From contig NZ_QICD01000002.1 of NCBI RefSeq assembly GCF_003726035.1, forward strand, positions 186,001 to 250,000: DNA of 64,000 nucleotides, in the 5' to 3' direction. The position numbers and the translations under genes were made by a program. Below the pieces are notes generated by a model. It did not search any database, was not told the origin of the DNA, and was given only the letters and a program-made list of their open reading frames with translations. This document shows, piece by piece, positions 62,643-64,000 of this stretch. The stretch is from Paraeggerthella hongkongensis (GTDB taxonomy: Bacteria > Actinomycetota > Coriobacteriia > Coriobacteriales > Eggerthellaceae). Every line of letters begins with the position of its first letter. The stretch's first letter is position 1.

Positions 62643-62958
62643 GATCTCTATCTCCTTGCTTTTTGCCGAGCGGTACGCTCGCTCGCTTTCGCTTAGTAAA
62701 CACGCGAAGTGGTATGGTATCAAAGGTTTATCGCTCCCGCAAGGGTCCTACGAGGTCATTTTTGCAAACGGCATGCGGGATTCATAAACTTCAGACACCC
62801 TTACGCGAGACGCTTCGCTGATCATAGCGCAAAACCGGCTCCAAGTGCGCAAAAAGCATCGAGATACAAAAGAAAGACCCCGTTGGCGCGGAAAGGCGCA
62901 GGAAGTCGGGCAGCACGGCACGATTGGCCGCCCGCGTCGGCGGGCGCGGCCCCACGGC
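62643..62958. other. 316-bp spacer between rpmF and the ABC exporter
   Basis: No gene. It contains upstream sequence of rpmF (a TTGATA-N17-TTTACT pair on the minus strand near 62695-62727) and a GC-rich hairpin (about 62926-62951) that probably ends the ABC transporter transcript. Confidence 0.5.
62926..62951 (-). terminator. GC-rich hairpin after the ABC exporter
   Basis: GGCCG plus CCCGC pairs with GCGGG and CGGCC, nearly continuous, within 62926-62951, eight bases past the transporter stop. It has no T-tract. Confidence 0.5.
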
Positions 62959-64000
62959 TTAGACAGCCCCGAACTGCATGCGGTAGTAAGCGGCGTACGT
63001 GCCGCCCAAGGCCAGCAAGTCCTCGTGGGTGCCCAGCTCTGCCACGCGCCCGTCATCCACTACGGCAATGAAATCCGCTCCGCGAATGGTGGACAGGCGA
63101 TGCGCGATGATGAGCGTGGTGCGCCCGGCCGACAGCTCGTCAAGCGAGCGCTGCACGGCGCGCTCGCTCTCGTTGTCGAGAGCGCTCGTGGCTTCGTCCA
63201 AAATGAGAATGCTCGGATCGCGCAGAAACACCCGCGCAATGGCGATACGCTGCTTCTGGCCGCCGGACAAGCGAGCGCCGCGCTCTCCCACGAACGTATC
63301 GTAGCCGTCGGGCAGACTCTTGACGAACTCGTGAATGTTCGCGCGCCGTGCGGCCTTTTCTATCTCCGCCGCCGTCGCATCGGGCCGCCCGTACGCAATG
63401 TTCTCGGAAATGCTGCCGCCGAACAGGTATACGTCCTGCTGCACGATACCGATCGCCTCGCGAAGCGACGCCGTCGTGATCGCGCGGATATCGATGCCGT
63501 CAACCTCGACCGACCCCGACTGGGGATCATAGAACCGAGGGAGCAGCGAGCATGCGGTGGTCTTCCCGCCGCCTGAAGGCCCTACCAGCGCCACGGTGGC
63601 GCCTGCCGGCACGGCCAGGTCGAACCCCCGCAGAACGTCGCGCTGGCCATCGTAGCTGAACCGCACGTCGCGATAGCGAACCGCTCCCTGCACGCGCGCG
63701 CCGGCTTTCCCCGCTTTGCCGCCAGCGTCCGCATCGAAGCCGCGCGCCGTCCGAGCGGCGCGCAAGTCCAAGGCCCCCGGCGCATCCTGGATGTCGGGCC
63801 GCACGGCCAGAACCTCCATGAACCGGCGAAAGCCGGCGTAGCCCTTCTGGAACGTCTCCACGAAGTTGATCAGCTGCTCGATGGGAGAGATGAAGATGCC
63901 GATGTACAGAGCGTAGATGGCCAGATCCGTCACCGCCAGCTCGCCCCGCGCCACGAAATACCCGCCGCCCACCACGGTGACCGCGTACAGCACGCCGATG
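62959..64000 (-). CDS. ABC exporter, ATPase part and last membrane helices (cut by window edge)
   Basis: The C-terminal ~346 residues of a type I ABC exporter with fused membrane and ATPase domains; the N-terminus lies beyond 64000. Visible membrane parts are ALYIGIFISPIEQLINFVET and the coupling region. The ATPase has Walker A (VALVGPSGGGKTTACSLLPR), the Q-loop (GIVQQDVYLFGGSISENIAY), the signature ARLSGGQKQRIAIARVFLRD, Walker B (ILILDEATSALD) and the switch His (LIIAHRLSTIRGA). A ~30-residue low-complexity linker (about ARTARGFDADAGGKAGKAGA) sits before the ATPase. The substrate is unknown; lipid A-like or drug exporters are the closest in architecture. Confidence 0.94.
   Translation of the reverse strand, partial: IGVLYAVTVVGGGYFVARGELAVTDLAIYALYIGIFISPIEQLINFVETFQKGYAGFRRFMEVLAVRPDIQDAPGALDLRAARTARGFDADAGGKAGKAGARVQGAVRYRDVRFSYDGQRDVLRGFDLAVPAGATVALVGPSGGGKTTACSLLPRFYDPQSGSVEVDGIDIRAITTASLREAIGIVQQDVYLFGGSISENIAYGRPDATAAEIEKAARRANIHEFVKSLPDGYDTFVGERGARLSGGQKQRIAIARVFLRDPSILILDEATSALDNESERAVQRSLDELSAGRTTLIIAHRLSTIRGADFIAVVDDGRVAELGTHEDLLALGGTYAAYYRMQFGAV

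Noticed and set aside
1-64000. CRISPR arrays, prophage, complete insertion sequences, rRNA or tRNA genes
   Set aside because: None was seen. No regularly spaced repeats, no transposase or phage structural genes, and no tRNA-like folds were found by reading both strands.

Overview
The window is a 64 kb piece of a high-GC actinobacterial chromosome. The gene content points to the family Eggerthellaceae (Eggerthella, Gordonibacter, Slackia and relatives): twin-arginine-exported flavin reductases paired with small membrane multiheme cytochromes, FMN-binding lipoproteins, MalT-like LuxR regulators, a DUF5692-type membrane protein, and ppdK next to its regulator. The genus cannot be fixed from sequence alone. 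Both ends cut genes: uvrA on the left and an ABC exporter on the right. Most genes lie on the minus strand.

Layout. 1-7.6 kb holds the uvrA start, a small Cys-rich YgbA-like protein, a complete BceRS-BceAB-type peptide sensing and export module, and a small membrane protein. 7.7-15.2 kb holds a 30-codon lipoprotein candidate and the housekeeping run rplS-rnhB-yraN-comM-dprA-trmFO-xerC, with overlapping stop/start codons at several junctions. 15.3-18.8 kb has azlCD, dgt and mtnA. 19-22.8 kb carries a calcium-type P-ATPase and a tandem double-MarR regulator. 22.8-28.6 kb is a respiratory reductase locus: membrane protein, Tat flavoprotein, FMN lipoprotein and pentaheme anchor on one strand, with a divergent TetR gene and a DUF5692-type membrane gene on the other. 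28.7-41.2 kb is a molybdenum hydroxylase cluster. It has a Tat-exported 2Fe-2S subunit, an FAD subunit with extra cysteines, a molybdopterin subunit, XdhC, a MocA-like nucleotidyltransferase, a SufS/SufU-like pair, a rhodanese lipoprotein, a diheme lipoprotein, an unknown protein and a MalT-like regulator. 41.7-50.9 kb returns to housekeeping: ppdK-ppsR-glyS-glyQ-lepB and trmD-rimM-khpA-rpsP. 51-52.6 kb has a decayed SMR exporter behind an attenuator-like leader, joined to a B3/B4-domain gene. 52.7-64 kb has a GNAT acetyltransferase, ffh, ftsY, smc, rnc, plsX, rpmF and the ABC exporter.

How the genes work together. In the flavoprotein locus, menaquinol electrons probably pass from the anchored cytochrome to the FMN carrier and then to the exported FAD enzyme, which would reduce an unidentified substrate outside the cell. 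The molybdenum cluster has the architecture of E. coli PaoABC-D and encodes its own cofactor maturation plus a heme lipoprotein that could exchange electrons with it. It could run oxidatively or reductively.

The most unusual non-coding signal is a 151-bp inverted-repeat element present in two diverged, gap-free copies (41365-41515 and 55361-55511). Two further long inverted-repeat elements lie at 55093-55238 and 56634-56745, and a 78-bp REP-like hairpin lies at 2068-2145. None of the intergenic elements matches a family I can name.
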